DNA of 64,000 nucleotides from Actinobacillus sp. (GCA_020026155.1 JAHHQX010000008.1:1-64000), one strand, 5' to 3'; shown: positions 17,682 through 26,531, counted from the stretch's first letter. Notes: generated from the letters alone by a model not told the origin. Made by a program: numbers and translations.

Positions 17682-18212
17682 ATGCGAAATAAAGTCAAAA
17701 TTGCCCTTCTTGGGATTTTTCTTTCTGTACTAAGCGCGTGTGGCTTTCAATTTAAAACTGGCGAGTTGCTCCCACCTGAATTGCGTACAATGAAATTTGA
17801 AACAGGTGATAAGTATTCCGACATGGCTCGCGTTATGCGTCAAACTTTACGCTTAAATGCGATTCAGCTTGTTGATAAGGACACAAAAGATGTTCCTATT
17901 TTCTACCTTGATGGAATGACAGAAAGTAGTGATGTATCTGCACTTTTCTTAACAGGTAAAGAAGCAGAGCAACTTCTTGTTGTAAAGGCAAATGCACGCA
18001 TCATTATGCCGAATGGGGAAAGTTACCCACTATCCACTCAGGTTGTGCATAATTTCTTTGATAGTCCACAAGAAGCTTTAGCGAAAACCACCCAAAAAGA
18101 TGTGCTTTGGAAACAAATGCAACGACAAGCAGCGGAACAATTAATTAATCGTTTAATGGCATTAAAAGATAAATTAAAACCAAGCCTTGTTGTAAACAAA
18201 GTGGAAAAATAG
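17682..18212 (+). CDS. lptE: LPS-assembly lipoprotein LptE
   Basis: A 176-residue outer-membrane lipoprotein that plugs the LptD barrel and helps insert lipopolysaccharide into the outer leaflet. A lipoprotein signal is clear: a basic start (MRNKVK), a hydrophobic core and the lipobox LSAC with Cys20 as the lipidated residue. The segment after it, GFQFKTGELLPPELRTM, matches the LptE start pattern. The C-terminus is basic and charged. It lies between leuS and holA, the standard place for lptE (formerly rlpB). Its stop is one base before the holA start, so the two are co-translated. Confidence 0.92.
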   Translation: MRNKVKIALLGIFLSVLSACGFQFKTGELLPPELRTMKFETGDKYSDMARVMRQTLRLNAIQLVDKDTKDVPIFYLDGMTESSDVSALFLTGKEAEQLLVVKANARIIMPNGESYPLSTQVVHNFFDSPQEALAKTTQKDVLWKQMQRQAAEQLINRLMALKDKLKPSLVVNKVEK

Positions 18213-18213
18213 C

Positions 18214-19254
18214 ATGAGAAAAATCGCAAGCGATCAACTCAGCTTTGCACTACAAAAAGGATTACCGCCAGTATGTATTTTGACTGGAAGTGATCCTTTA
18301 TTACTGATAGAAGCTGAAGATATGCTTTGCCAGTATGCCTCTGAACAGGGATTTGATGAAAAACATCGTCAAACGATTGAGAATACAACAGACTGGGACA
18401 GTATTCTTGAGCGCGTTCAATCTATGGGGCTATTTTTTCAGCGTCAAATTATTTATTTGCAATTACCCGAAAATCTGAATGCGGCAATACAAAATCAATT
18501 ACAGGTATTGATTGAGCACCTAAATGAAGATTGTTTGTTGATTTTACATTTACCAAAATTTAATAAAAATGTAGAAAAACAAAAGTGGTTGAGCACGCTA
18601 GAAAAGATTACTCCGCAAAGTTGGGTAGTAAATTGTCAAACACCAACGTTAGAGGCGCTCCCACAGTGGATTTGTTTTCGCGCTCGGCAATTAGAATTAG
18701 AGTTCGATCAAGAAAGTATCCAATTGCTGTGTTATAACTACGAAGGAAACTTACTGGCATTAAAGCAAGTATTATCACTTTTGAGTTTGCTTTATCCTGC
18801 AAGTAAAATTACGTTACCACGCGTTCGGCAAGTAATAGATCAGTCAGCTGTATTTAGTGTGTATCAATGGGTAGACGCGCTACTTTCAGGGGATGCTATC
18901 CGTGCAAAACAGATTTTATCTGCATTACAACAAGATGATACGCAGCCTATCATTCTTTTACGAAGTTTACAGCGTGAGATTATGATGCTTTTACAAATTA
19001 CGCAACCTATGGGTGCGCTCAATATCGATATGCCACTTGATTTAAGTAATGCACGTGCGCGCTTTGATGAGTTACGGATTTGGCAAAATAGACGAAATTT
19101 ATTACAGCAAGCAGCAACACGTTTTACCTATCGGAATATTTTTGAAATTATTCAAAGGCTTGCAGGACTTGAACGGGCTATTAAACAGGATTTTAATCAG
19201 GACTTATGGCAAGAATTGACATTATTAAGCTATTATTTTTGCCAGCCTAAATAA
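18214..19254 (+). CDS. holA: DNA polymerase III subunit delta
   Basis: HolA is the 'wrench' of the clamp loader: it opens the DnaN sliding-clamp ring at replication forks. The 346-residue length matches the family (343 in E. coli). The N-terminal AAA+-like region has the typical LTGSDPLLLIEAED near residues 22-35, followed by a clamp-contacting segment (MGLFFQRQIIYLQLPE) and a helical C-terminal domain with LLSGDAIRAKQIL. The gene starts one base after lptE, so translation is coupled. It ends at a bidirectional terminator. Confidence 0.95.
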   Translation: MRKIASDQLSFALQKGLPPVCILTGSDPLLLIEAEDMLCQYASEQGFDEKHRQTIENTTDWDSILERVQSMGLFFQRQIIYLQLPENLNAAIQNQLQVLIEHLNEDCLLILHLPKFNKNVEKQKWLSTLEKITPQSWVVNCQTPTLEALPQWICFRARQLELEFDQESIQLLCYNYEGNLLALKQVLSLLSLLYPASKITLPRVRQVIDQSAVFSVYQWVDALLSGDAIRAKQILSALQQDDTQPIILLRSLQREIMMLLQITQPMGALNIDMPLDLSNARARFDELRIWQNRRNLLQQAATRFTYRNIFEIIQRLAGLERAIKQDFNQDLWQELTLLSYYFCQPK

Positions 19255-19267
19255 CATAAAGTTTTAT

Positions 19268-19305
19268 GAAAAAAGTGGCGTATTCTATTGAGAACGCCAC
19301 TTTTT
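19268..19305. terminator. Bidirectional terminator between holA and the SIMPL-domain gene
   Basis: AAAAAGTGGCG/CGCCACTTTTT (11 bp) encloses a second stem TTCT/AGAA. A-runs and T-runs on the two sides allow it to serve holA and the convergent gene. Its left arm, GAAAAAAGTGGCGT, is a variant of the recurring 14-mer. Confidence 0.85.
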
Positions 19306-19330
19306 ATTTGATTATTTTACCTTTTTCAGC

Positions 19331-20038
19331 TTATTTTAAAATAAGTTGAATTTGTGCATCAATACTTGCTTTGATGTCGGTAGTTTGGTTACCCATTACT
19401 GGTGTATCACTGTTGCTACTACGAAGATTTGCTGCGAACATATATGGCGGATTATAGCTATCAGACATTGGGCTATTGATATTGATTGAAACAATTTTGT
19501 AGCCTTTAGCTCCCATACTTTCAGTGATGAACTCTGCCTTTTTCTTAAATTGAGCAAGTGCTTTTTGAATAAGCTCGTTATCTAATTTAGCAAGTTTTGC
19601 TTTTGATACGCCAGATTGCATACCTTGTACAGCCATAGTGCCTTTTAGATCAGTTAGGGCTTTTGATAATGCTTCGCTGTTATCGCTACGAAGGGTTAAA
19701 TTCCCATTTACGATCCAGCCATCTTGTTTATCTTTATCATTGTAATGAACACGGCTATAAATATCATTATTTTTCACCTGTACATCTTTTTCATTTTTTA
19801 GCGTAGCAAGGGCTTTTTGTAAGGTTTGGTTAACTTGGGTATTGGCTTTAGCTAAGGTGTCACTTTGTGTTTGGGTAAATACAGTCGCTTGCCAGTAGTT
19901 ATGTTTAACTTCCTTGTTTACAGAGGTGCGGAAGCTCACGATGTCTAACATATTGTTTGAAGACATATCATCTGCAAATGTTGCAGAGGTCGCGCCCGCA
20001 GCGAGGGCAATCACTAATGCTGTTTTTAACATTTTCAT
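19331..20038 (-). CDS. Periplasmic SIMPL-domain (DUF541) protein, oxidative-stress-defence type
   Basis: A 235-residue exported protein. It has an ordinary signal peptide (MKMLKTALVIALAAGATSATFA, cut near residue 22) and a SIMPL/DUF541 fold, recognisable by pairs such as VNQTLQKALATLK, DGWIVNGNLTLRS and GYKIVSININ. Relatives such as E. coli YggE lower oxidative damage by an unknown mechanism. The start is the ATG at 20038 with GGAG seven bases upstream; the frame extends further upstream but would lose the signal peptide. It is downstream of rsmJ-trmA on the same strand but has its own 120-bp upstream gap. Confidence 0.85.
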   Translation of the reverse strand: MKMLKTALVIALAAGATSATFADDMSSNNMLDIVSFRTSVNKEVKHNYWQATVFTQTQSDTLAKANTQVNQTLQKALATLKNEKDVQVKNNDIYSRVHYNDKDKQDGWIVNGNLTLRSDNSEALSKALTDLKGTMAVQGMQSGVSKAKLAKLDNELIQKALAQFKKKAEFITESMGAKGYKIVSININSPMSDSYNPPYMFAANLRSSNSDTPVMGNQTTDIKASIDAQIQLILK

Positions 20039-20158
20039 TTCTATTCTCCTTTTAGAAAAATTAGGATGCTCATTTCTTTTGTCAGTGAAAATACAAGAAA
20101 ATTCCCGAAAAGGAAAAATCTTGTATCTTATTGAGTTAAAAATAAACAAATTATCTAA

Positions 20159-20926
20159 CTATTTCGTTACGTAGATATCAAAACGATGATTTTTGGTTTC
20201 CCGAGATACGGTTGGTTTTTGCTCATTAATGTAAGGTGCATAATCGGGACGTTTAACCACAACCCGCGATTTTGCTAAATTCAGGGCCGGATTTAATAAT
20301 TCATCGGCATCTAAATCTGCTCCAACTAAATGTTGGAACACACGCATTTCTTTTTTGACTAATGCACTTTTTTGTTTGTGTGGAAACATTGGGTCAAGGT
20401 AGACGACATCAGCTGAATCTGTTGAGGGATCCAATTCATTAATATGGTGGACAGGAAGCAGTTGCAAATGTTGTTTTAAAAATTCGCCCAACTCCTCATC
20501 TAAGTAAGCTCGTTGTAATCCATCTTGTAAGAGTAACCACACGACGGGATGACGTTCAACAAGTCGTACAGGACAGCCCAATGCGGCGAGTACAAAGGCA
20601 TCCCGTCCCAAACCTGCTGTTGCATCAATAATGCTTGGAAGCTCCCCTTTTTTAATACCTACAGCCTTTGCGATTGCTTCACCACGTCCACCACCGAATT
20701 TACGGCGATGGGCGAGAGTACCATGGATAAAATCAACAAAAATCGCACCGAGTTTAGGTTCATCCAATTTACGCAATTCTAAATGTTCGTCGGTTTGCAC
20801 AAGGGCTAACGTTGTCTCTGGATCGTGGATTAATCCTTTGCTTTCACACAAAGTATAAAAATTTTCACGAATATCGGGGCGTGTTGCTTCGCAAATTAAT
20901 TGAATCATGCTTTTTTGATGAGCCAT
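20159..20926 (-). CDS. rsmJ: 16S rRNA (guanine-1516-N2)-methyltransferase RsmJ
   Basis: A 255-residue SAM-dependent methyltransferase that modifies G1516 of 16S rRNA. Strong family blocks are visible: LELRKLDEPKLGAIFVDF, AHRRKFGGGRGEAIAKAVG, the SAM-binding DATAGLGRDAFVLA near residues 100-113, the catalytic-type VVYLDPMFPHKQKSA, and VVKRPDYAP near the end. The start overlaps the end of trmA by 22 bp, indicating coupled translation; an internal ATG at 20908 is an alternative start. The trmA-rsmJ pair places a tRNA and an rRNA methyltransferase in one transcript. Confidence 0.94.
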   Translation of the reverse strand: MAHQKSMIQLICEATRPDIRENFYTLCESKGLIHDPETTLALVQTDEHLELRKLDEPKLGAIFVDFIHGTLAHRRKFGGGRGEAIAKAVGIKKGELPSIIDATAGLGRDAFVLAALGCPVRLVERHPVVWLLLQDGLQRAYLDEELGEFLKQHLQLLPVHHINELDPSTDSADVVYLDPMFPHKQKSALVKKEMRVFQHLVGADLDADELLNPALNLAKSRVVVKRPDYAPYINEQKPTVSRETKNHRFDIYVTK

Positions 20927-21999
20927 ACGCCAGTTTCCATATGATCGGTATAAGGGAATTGGTCAAATAAAGCAGCTTTTTCAATACGGTGGGTTTGACA
21001 AAGCGTTTCGAGGTTTTCGCATAAGGTGTATGGATTACAAGAAATGTAAAGGATACGTTCGTAGCCTTGGACTAATTTGACGGTATCAGGATCTAAACCA
21101 GCACGTGGCGGATCAACAAAGATCGTATTACATTCGTAATCTTTAAGATTAATCCCGCGTAAACGGTTAAATTCACGCACGCCATTTAATGCTTGGGTAA
21201 AGTCTTCGGCAGACATACGAATAATTTGTAAATTATCTACATGGTTTGCCGCAATATTAAATTGTGCAGCCTCAACGCTTGGTTTTGCTACTTCAGTTGC
21301 TAAAACTTTACGGAAATTTTGTGCAAGAGCGATAGAGAAGTTTCCGTTTCCGCAATAAAGTTCGAGTAAATCCTTCGTACAATTTTTTGTGCAATCTACA
21401 GCCCAGCCAAGCATTTTTTGATTAATACCTGCATTGGGTTGAGTAAAACTATTTTCTACTTGACGATAAATGTAATCTTGTCCATTCACATTTAATACTT
21501 CATCAATATAATCGTGATCGAGGCAAATTTTTTGTTTGCTAGCACGCCCAATAAGCTGCACATCGAAACCGCGCTCTTGTAATTGCGTACGTAGTGTTTT
21601 AGTTGCCGTCTCCCATTCTTCAGTGAGGGCTTTGTGATAAAGCAGGCTAACAATAATTTTATTACTTTGGGTACTTAGGTAATCAATTTGGAAAAGACGA
21701 TGGCGCAATACATGATTCTCTTTCAAAAGAGGAATAAGAGTTTGCATCATTTGATTAATCAACTGACTACCTTGAGGGAAACTATCTATACGTTTACGTT
21801 GGCGAGTTTGTTGATCAAACATGATATGGAATAAATCATCCCCTTCATGCCAAACGCGAAATTCAGCACGCATTCTAAAATGCTCTGGTGCCGAGGCAAA
21901 AACAGTAAGTGCTGGCGCATTAAATGGAGAAAGTAAGTGTTGAAGTTTATCGGCTTTTTGTTGGAGAAGCGTATCGTATTGTTCGGTTGGTAATAACAT
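20905..21999 (-). CDS. trmA: tRNA (uracil-54-C5)-methyltransferase
   Basis: TrmA makes ribothymidine at position 54 of the T-loop in almost all tRNAs. The 364-residue length matches E. coli (366). The SAM site is in LLELYCGNGNFSIALA near residue 215. The motif VDPPRAGLD precedes the catalytic Cys, which lies in YISCNPYTL near residue 322, and a Glu near the C-terminus (DHMETGVWL) completes the active site. It is the first gene of the trmA-rsmJ pair; rsmJ overlaps its 3' end. The start has no strong Shine-Dalgarno sequence. Confidence 0.96.
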   Translation of the reverse strand: MLLPTEQYDTLLQQKADKLQHLLSPFNAPALTVFASAPEHFRMRAEFRVWHEGDDLFHIMFDQQTRQRKRIDSFPQGSQLINQMMQTLIPLLKENHVLRHRLFQIDYLSTQSNKIIVSLLYHKALTEEWETATKTLRTQLQERGFDVQLIGRASKQKICLDHDYIDEVLNVNGQDYIYRQVENSFTQPNAGINQKMLGWAVDCTKNCTKDLLELYCGNGNFSIALAQNFRKVLATEVAKPSVEAAQFNIAANHVDNLQIIRMSAEDFTQALNGVREFNRLRGINLKDYECNTIFVDPPRAGLDPDTVKLVQGYERILYISCNPYTLCENLETLCQTHRIEKAALFDQFPYTDHMETGVWLIKKA

Positions 22000-22165
22000 A
22001 GTTTGATTTTATCTGTAAAATTTGACCATTTTAGCAATAATAGTAAGAGAAAAAAAGCAACGAACTTAAAAAGCATGCATTAAAAAAATTGAATTATATT
22101 AACCCAATTGATTAATAAAATTTATCCAAAAAAATGGCATAATTGTTCATGAAAATTCAAAAAAT

Positions 22166-22206
22166 TTGATTTTTGTCACAAAGAAAGTAGGGGATTAGGC
22201 TATAAT
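22166..22206 (+). promoter_or_regulatory. FNR-type promoter of the dcu gene
   Basis: TTGAT-TTTT-GTCAC at 22166-22179 matches 8 of 10 conserved FNR-box positions. A TATAAT box stands at 22201-22206, putting the box centre about 41 bp before the likely start of transcription. That is the position of a class II FNR-activated promoter and fits an anaerobic dicarboxylate carrier. Confidence 0.65.
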
Positions 22207-22268
22207 TTTATATGCCTCAATGAGGTACTTTTATTATTTTTATTAGAGTCATACGTTAGGAGAAAATT

Positions 22269-23591
22269 ATGTCATTAATGTTTTATATACAATTTGCCCT
22301 TGTGCTGTTGTGTATCTTACTGGGGGCCCGCATAGGGGGAATAGGACTGGGTGTAATGGGGGGCGTTGGGCTAGCCATTCTTTGCTTTGGATTCCAACTT
22401 CAACCTGGTGGTCTACCAATCGATGTTATGTTGATGATTATGGCGGTTGTATCTGCCGCAGCTGCGATGCAAGCCGCAGGTGGTTTGGATTATATGATCC
22501 GCATTGCGACTAAAATGTTACGCAAAAATCCAAAATATATCACCTTTATGGCGCCGGCTGTAACGTGGCTATTTACATTTATGGCGGGAACTGGACACGT
22601 AGCTTACTCTGTACTACCTGTTATTGCTGAAGTGAGTCGCCATAATGGTATTCGTCCAGAACGTCCACTTTCAATGGCAGTAATCGCTTCTCAATTTGCG
22701 ATTGTGGCAAGCCCAATTGCTGCAGCTGTGGTGGCTGTTGTTGCTTTCTTAGAACCGCAAGGTATTACATTAGGTGATGTTCTTGTTGTTACTATTCCTG
22801 GCACAATTTTAGGTCTTTTCTGTGCATGTATTTTTGTAAATAAAATGGGTAAAGAATTAAAAGATGACCCTGAATATCAAAAATTACTTAAAGATCCACG
22901 CTATGTAGAAGAAAACTTTGATACTGATGATATTAAAGATGAAGTTCTTGGTAAAAATGCCAAAATTTCATTTTGGTTATTTGTATTAGGGGCAGTATTA
23001 GTTGTGTTGATGGGGGCAATTCCAAGTCTTCGTCCGTATTTTGACGGAAAACCAATGGGCATGGCAAACAGCATCGAAATTATCATGCTGACAGTAGCGG
23101 CAGTTATCATTGGTATTTGTAAACCAAATGGTAATGCGATTACACAAGGTTCAGTTTTCCATGCGGGGATGCGTGCCGTTATCGCTATTTTTGGTATTGC
23201 ATGGTTAGGCGATACCTTAATGAAAGCACACCTTCCAGAAGTAAAAGAAGCGGTATCTAGTCTTGTTGAAGTTGCACCATGGGCATTCGCATTTGCGCTA
23301 TTTATTCTTTCTGTGCTGGTAAATAGCCAAGGGGCAACTGTAGCTACCTTATTCCCAATCGCGATCGCAATTGGTATTCCTGCACCAATTTTGGTAGGGG
23401 TTTTTGTGGCAGTAAATGGTTACTTCTTCATTCCGAATTATGGTCCAATTATCGCAAGTATTGACTTCGATACCACAGGAACAACCCGTATCGGGAAATA
23501 CGTATTTAACCATAGCTTTATGTTGCCAGGTTTATTAAGTATGGCATTCAGCTTAGGCTTCTGTTTGCTATTCGCACATATGTTCCTTTAG
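22269..23591 (+). CDS. dcuB: Anaerobic C4-dicarboxylate exchanger, DcuA/DcuB family
   Basis: A 440-residue inner-membrane carrier with about 10-12 hydrophobic segments. Family signatures are AAGGLDYMIRIATK near residue 70, MLRKNPKYITFMAP, FMAGTGHVAYSVLPVI and, near the end, DFDTTGTTRIGKYVFNHSF. Such proteins import fumarate, malate or aspartate and export succinate during fumarate respiration. The GTGHV segment looks more like DcuB, and the C-terminal end is shared with DcuA; the symbol is therefore the best guess, not certain. Single gene with its own promoter bearing an FNR box and its own terminator. fumC at 35491 supplies the matching malate/fumarate interconversion. Confidence 0.9.
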   Translation: MSLMFYIQFALVLLCILLGARIGGIGLGVMGGVGLAILCFGFQLQPGGLPIDVMLMIMAVVSAAAAMQAAGGLDYMIRIATKMLRKNPKYITFMAPAVTWLFTFMAGTGHVAYSVLPVIAEVSRHNGIRPERPLSMAVIASQFAIVASPIAAAVVAVVAFLEPQGITLGDVLVVTIPGTILGLFCACIFVNKMGKELKDDPEYQKLLKDPRYVEENFDTDDIKDEVLGKNAKISFWLFVLGAVLVVLMGAIPSLRPYFDGKPMGMANSIEIIMLTVAAVIIGICKPNGNAITQGSVFHAGMRAVIAIFGIAWLGDTLMKAHLPEVKEAVSSLVEVAPWAFAFALFILSVLVNSQGATVATLFPIAIAIGIPAPILVGVFVAVNGYFFIPNYGPIIASIDFDTTGTTRIGKYVFNHSFMLPGLLSMAFSLGFCLLFAHMFL

Positions 23592-23620
23592 TTTCGATTT
23601 ATAAAGATTTATAAATAAGA

Positions 23621-23657
23621 AAATCCCTGCTGGTGCAAACTTGCAGGGATTTTTATT
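23621..23657 (+). terminator. Terminator of the dcu gene
   Basis: AAATCCCTGC/GCAGGGATTT (10 bp, 12-base loop) followed by T-rich sequence, 30 bp after the stop. Confidence 0.9.
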
Positions 23658-23770
23658 ATGGATAAAAATTTTAGGGAAAAGTGAGGGGGTAGTGTATTTT
23701 CAAACTTATGAGATAGGGTAGTAGGAGAAAAAGTATGGTTATGGGGGAGAGTAAAATAATAAATTTATAC

Positions 23771-23784
23771 GAAAAATTGGGCGT
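23771..23784 (+). repeat. Copy of recurring intergenic motif
   Basis: GAAAAATTGGGCGT, a one-base-shifted variant of the GAAAATTGNGGCGT motif, lies between the dcu and potD terminators. Confidence 0.4.
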
Positions 23785-23793
23785 GATTTTTAC

Positions 23794-23823
23794 ATAAAAA
23801 AACGCCTCGCTTAAACGAGGCGC
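23794..23823 (-). terminator. Terminator of potD
   Basis: CGCCTCG/CGAGGCG (7 bp, 6-base loop) is followed on the minus strand by a run of seven T, ending 20 bp after the potD stop. Confidence 0.88.
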
Positions 23824-23845
23824 TTTTGTGATATTAAATCATGGG

Positions 23846-24910
23846 TTATTTATCAAATTGTGCTTTTAATAATTCCCAATATTTTTGGTAGATAGCCACT
23901 GCTGGACCTACATCGCCTTGAACAACACCTTTTTCAACTTGTTCTTTTGGTGGGAACAGAATTGGGTTGTTAGCAAGTTCAGGCGTTAATAGTGCTTTTA
24001 CGCCATTATTTGGCATAGAGAAGCCCATGCGTTCAATGACTTCTTTCGCATTTTCTGGACGAAGTAAGAAGTTAATGAATTTATATGCGTTATCTACATG
24101 TTTCGCTGTTGATGGAATAGCATAGTTGTCCATCCAGAGGATTGCACCTTCTTTTGGATAGATGAATTTAATGTCTGGATCTTCTTTATTTGCAAGATAC
24201 GCAGAACCATTCCATAACATACCAATGTTTACTTCACCTTGTACAAATGGGACTTCAGGGCTATCTGAGTTAAATACAAGAACATTAGGCATTAATTTTA
24301 ACAAACGTTCATATGCAGCTTTAATTTGCTCTGGATTACGTGTATTTGGTGAATCACCATCAAGTAATAGTGCAATATGGAAAACTTCACGTGCATCATT
24401 TGTTAATAAAACTTGTCCTTTATATTTCGGATCCCATAAATCTGCCCAACTAGTTACATCTTTAGGGTCGATAAAAGCGCTGTTTACGCCGATACCGGTT
24501 AAGCCATAAGTGTATGGAAGCGAATATTTGTTATTCGGGTCAAAACTTTGGTTTAAAAATTCTTTCGGAATATAGTGGAAATTCGGAATTTTGCTGTGAT
24601 CGATAGGTTGTAATAAACCTTCCGAAGCCATCTTATCAATGTAGTAACTTGAAGGGAATACAAGATCGTAACCTTCGCCATCTTTAGCTAAAAGTTTTAA
24701 TTTTGCATACATTTCTTCGTTACTTTCAAAAGTAGAGTAGATGACCTTAATGCCAGTTTCTTTAGTGAATTTACTCACAAGATCAGACGGAATATAGTCT
24801 GTCCAGTTATACACGTAAAGATCGTTATCAGCGGCAGATGCATTAACAGCAACTAATGCACACGCTGTGAGCATTAAGGATTTCATGCCTTTTAAAATAA
24901 ATTTTTTCAA
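23846..24910 (-). CDS. potD: Spermidine/putrescine-binding periplasmic protein
   Basis: A 354-residue periplasmic binding protein for polyamines, closely following E. coli PotD: LYVYNWTDYIP near the mature start, TKETGIKVIYSTFESNEEMYAKLK, the SSYYIDKM segment, DAREVFHIAL, GEVNIGMLWNGSAY and ILWMDNYAIP. The signal peptide spans about residues 1-27. The start appears to be TTG, with GGGAG nine bases upstream; the next ATG, eight codons later, lacks a ribosome site. No potABC permease genes are adjacent, so this is an orphan binding protein that must share a permease encoded elsewhere, or act as a second PotD as in some Pasteurellaceae. Divergent from the PuuB-like oxidase gene. Confidence 0.93.
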   Translation of the reverse strand: MKKFILKGMKSLMLTACALVAVNASAADNDLYVYNWTDYIPSDLVSKFTKETGIKVIYSTFESNEEMYAKLKLLAKDGEGYDLVFPSSYYIDKMASEGLLQPIDHSKIPNFHYIPKEFLNQSFDPNNKYSLPYTYGLTGIGVNSAFIDPKDVTSWADLWDPKYKGQVLLTNDAREVFHIALLLDGDSPNTRNPEQIKAAYERLLKLMPNVLVFNSDSPEVPFVQGEVNIGMLWNGSAYLANKEDPDIKFIYPKEGAILWMDNYAIPSTAKHVDNAYKFINFLLRPENAKEVIERMGFSMPNNGVKALLTPELANNPILFPPKEQVEKGVVQGDVGPAVAIYQKYWELLKAQFDK

Positions 24911-24959
24911 TTTTATTTTCTCCCACGCTCAATGGCGATTGTTGAATTTATGTAAAAAA

Positions 24960-24985
24960 GGTGGAATTTTTTTGTAAATACCACC
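24960..24985. promoter_or_regulatory. Inverted repeat between potD and the PuuB-like gene
   Basis: GGTGGAATTT/AAATACCACC (one mismatch in 10 bp, 6-base spacer) lies in the 189-bp divergent promoter region. It could be an operator shared by the two polyamine genes; no regulator gene is nearby. Confidence 0.4.
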
Positions 24986-25099
24986 GTTGCGGCGAAGTAT
25001 AACAGATCTTTTTTAGATTGCCTCATAAAAAATTGACATATTACTGAAAGGGAGTACCATTTTTTGCCGCTATTTTTTATTAAATCTTGAGAATCATTT

Positions 25100-26395
25100 A
25101 TGTTGGAATTTGCAAATAAGGAACATTATCGTTCCTATTATTTTGACACCAAGAATCAAACCATCACTTGTCCGTCTTTAACAAAAGATGAAAGTGCGGA
25201 TGTATGTGTAGTAGGTGCAGGATTTTTTGGGTTATCAGCTGCATTGGAGTTAGCACAAAAAGGGAAATCAGTTATCGTACTAGAAGGTGCTAGAATTGGT
25301 TTTGGTGCTTCTGGCCGAAGTGGTGGACAAGCAATTAATGGCTTTGAAGAAGGCATTGATGAATATATCAAACATGTAGGCGAAGAAAAAGCTCACAAGT
25401 TATGGGATATGTCATTAGAAGCCATTGATATCATTGATGAACGCGTAAAAAACTTTAATATTCAATGTGATTGGAAAAAAGGATACGCGACACTGGCGTT
25501 AAATAACCGTCGAATGGATGATCTTATTGCAATTGAGCGTGAGAGCCATGAGCGTTTTGGTTACCAAAATATGCAATTGTGGGATAAAAGCCAATTACAA
25601 CAACATCTAGGTAGTGATATTTATGTTGGTGGTCTTTATGATAGTAACTCTGGTCACTTACATCCATTAAATTACTGTTTGGGACTGGCAAAAGCCTGTC
25701 TAGATCTCGGGGTAGTGATTTATGAGCAAACCCCAGTTCTTGACATTAAACAACAACACTTAAAAGCAGAAGTAATTACTGCAAAGGCAAAAGTAACGTG
25801 TAAGGATGTTGTTTTAGCGACGAATGCTTATATTACTGAATTACCACGCAGTGTTCATCGAGGTATTGCGAATAAAATTTTACCTGTTGAAAGCTGCATT
25901 ATCGCAACAGAACCATTGAGCCAATCCGTTGCAGATAGCCTTATTAATAACGGTATGAGTGTTTGTGATAATAATCTACTTTTAGACTATTATCGTTTGA
26001 GTGCGGATAATCGCTTGTTATTTGGTAGTGATATTGATGCGAATCAGCCACTAAGTGCTGCGATGCGTAAAAGTATGTTGCACGTATTCCCGCAGTTAGA
26101 AGATGTGAAAGTGGATTATGAATGGAAGGGGCCTATTGATATGACGGTCAATTCAACCCCGCATTTTGGACGTATCGCACCAAATATTTATTTTGCTCAT
26201 GGCTATTCTGGGCACGGAGTAGCATTAACAGGCTTAGCTGGACGTATCGTATCTGAAGCTATTATGGGAAACGATGAACGTTTAGCTATTTTTGAGCAAT
26301 TAAGAGTACCGTCCATTTATGGAGGAAAGTGGGTGAAAAAAGTCGCTACTGCCATAGGTGTTCGTTACTACCATTTCTTGGATAAATACCGTTAG
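25100..26395 (+). CDS. PuuB-like FAD-dependent amine oxidoreductase
   Basis: A 431-residue flavoprotein of the D-amino-acid-oxidase/glycine-oxidase fold. The N-terminal dinucleotide motif is VVGAGFFGLSAALELA near residues 37-52, followed by the second FAD signature GASGRSGGQAINGF. The C-terminal FAD block reads YFAHGYSGHGVALTGLAGR near residues 370-390. The order and wording match PuuB (gamma-glutamylputrescine oxidase) and OrdL-like enzymes, and the divergent potD gene supports an amine substrate. No puuA, puuC or puuD is next to it, so whether the substrate is gamma-glutamylputrescine or another amine is open. The ribosome site is weak. Confidence 0.82.
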   Translation: MLEFANKEHYRSYYFDTKNQTITCPSLTKDESADVCVVGAGFFGLSAALELAQKGKSVIVLEGARIGFGASGRSGGQAINGFEEGIDEYIKHVGEEKAHKLWDMSLEAIDIIDERVKNFNIQCDWKKGYATLALNNRRMDDLIAIERESHERFGYQNMQLWDKSQLQQHLGSDIYVGGLYDSNSGHLHPLNYCLGLAKACLDLGVVIYEQTPVLDIKQQHLKAEVITAKAKVTCKDVVLATNAYITELPRSVHRGIANKILPVESCIIATEPLSQSVADSLINNGMSVCDNNLLLDYYRLSADNRLLFGSDIDANQPLSAAMRKSMLHVFPQLEDVKVDYEWKGPIDMTVNSTPHFGRIAPNIYFAHGYSGHGVALTGLAGRIVSEAIMGNDERLAIFEQLRVPSIYGGKWVKKVATAIGVRYYHFLDKYR

Positions 26396-26421
26396 TTGAT
26401 ACACGGTATCGTCAAATATTA

Positions 26422-26453
26422 CCGCCAGTTATGATATTTTGCATAATTGGCGG
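26422..26453. promoter_or_regulatory. 12-bp inverted repeat upstream of torY
   Basis: CCGCCAGTTATG/CATAATTGGCGG pairs over 12 positions (one G-T) around an 8-base loop. It lacks a following T-run on either strand, so it is not a standard terminator. It lies about 45 bp upstream of the FNR box and could be a second regulator site or the 3' hairpin of the preceding mRNA. Confidence 0.45.
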
Positions 26454-26489
26454 AAAATCTGTCATGAACAGGTATATTGTTATGGTTTT

Positions 26490-26531
26490 TTGATATAGAA
26501 CAATGAATGATTGATTCTAAAGCAGTAGAAT
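26490..26531 (+). promoter_or_regulatory. FNR-type promoter of torYZD
   Basis: TTGAT-ATAG-AACAA at 26490-26503 matches 9 of 10 FNR-box positions. TAGAAT at 26526-26531 serves as -10, which puts the box centre at about -41.5, a class II FNR arrangement. The operon encodes an anaerobic terminal reductase, so anaerobic activation is expected. Confidence 0.65.
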
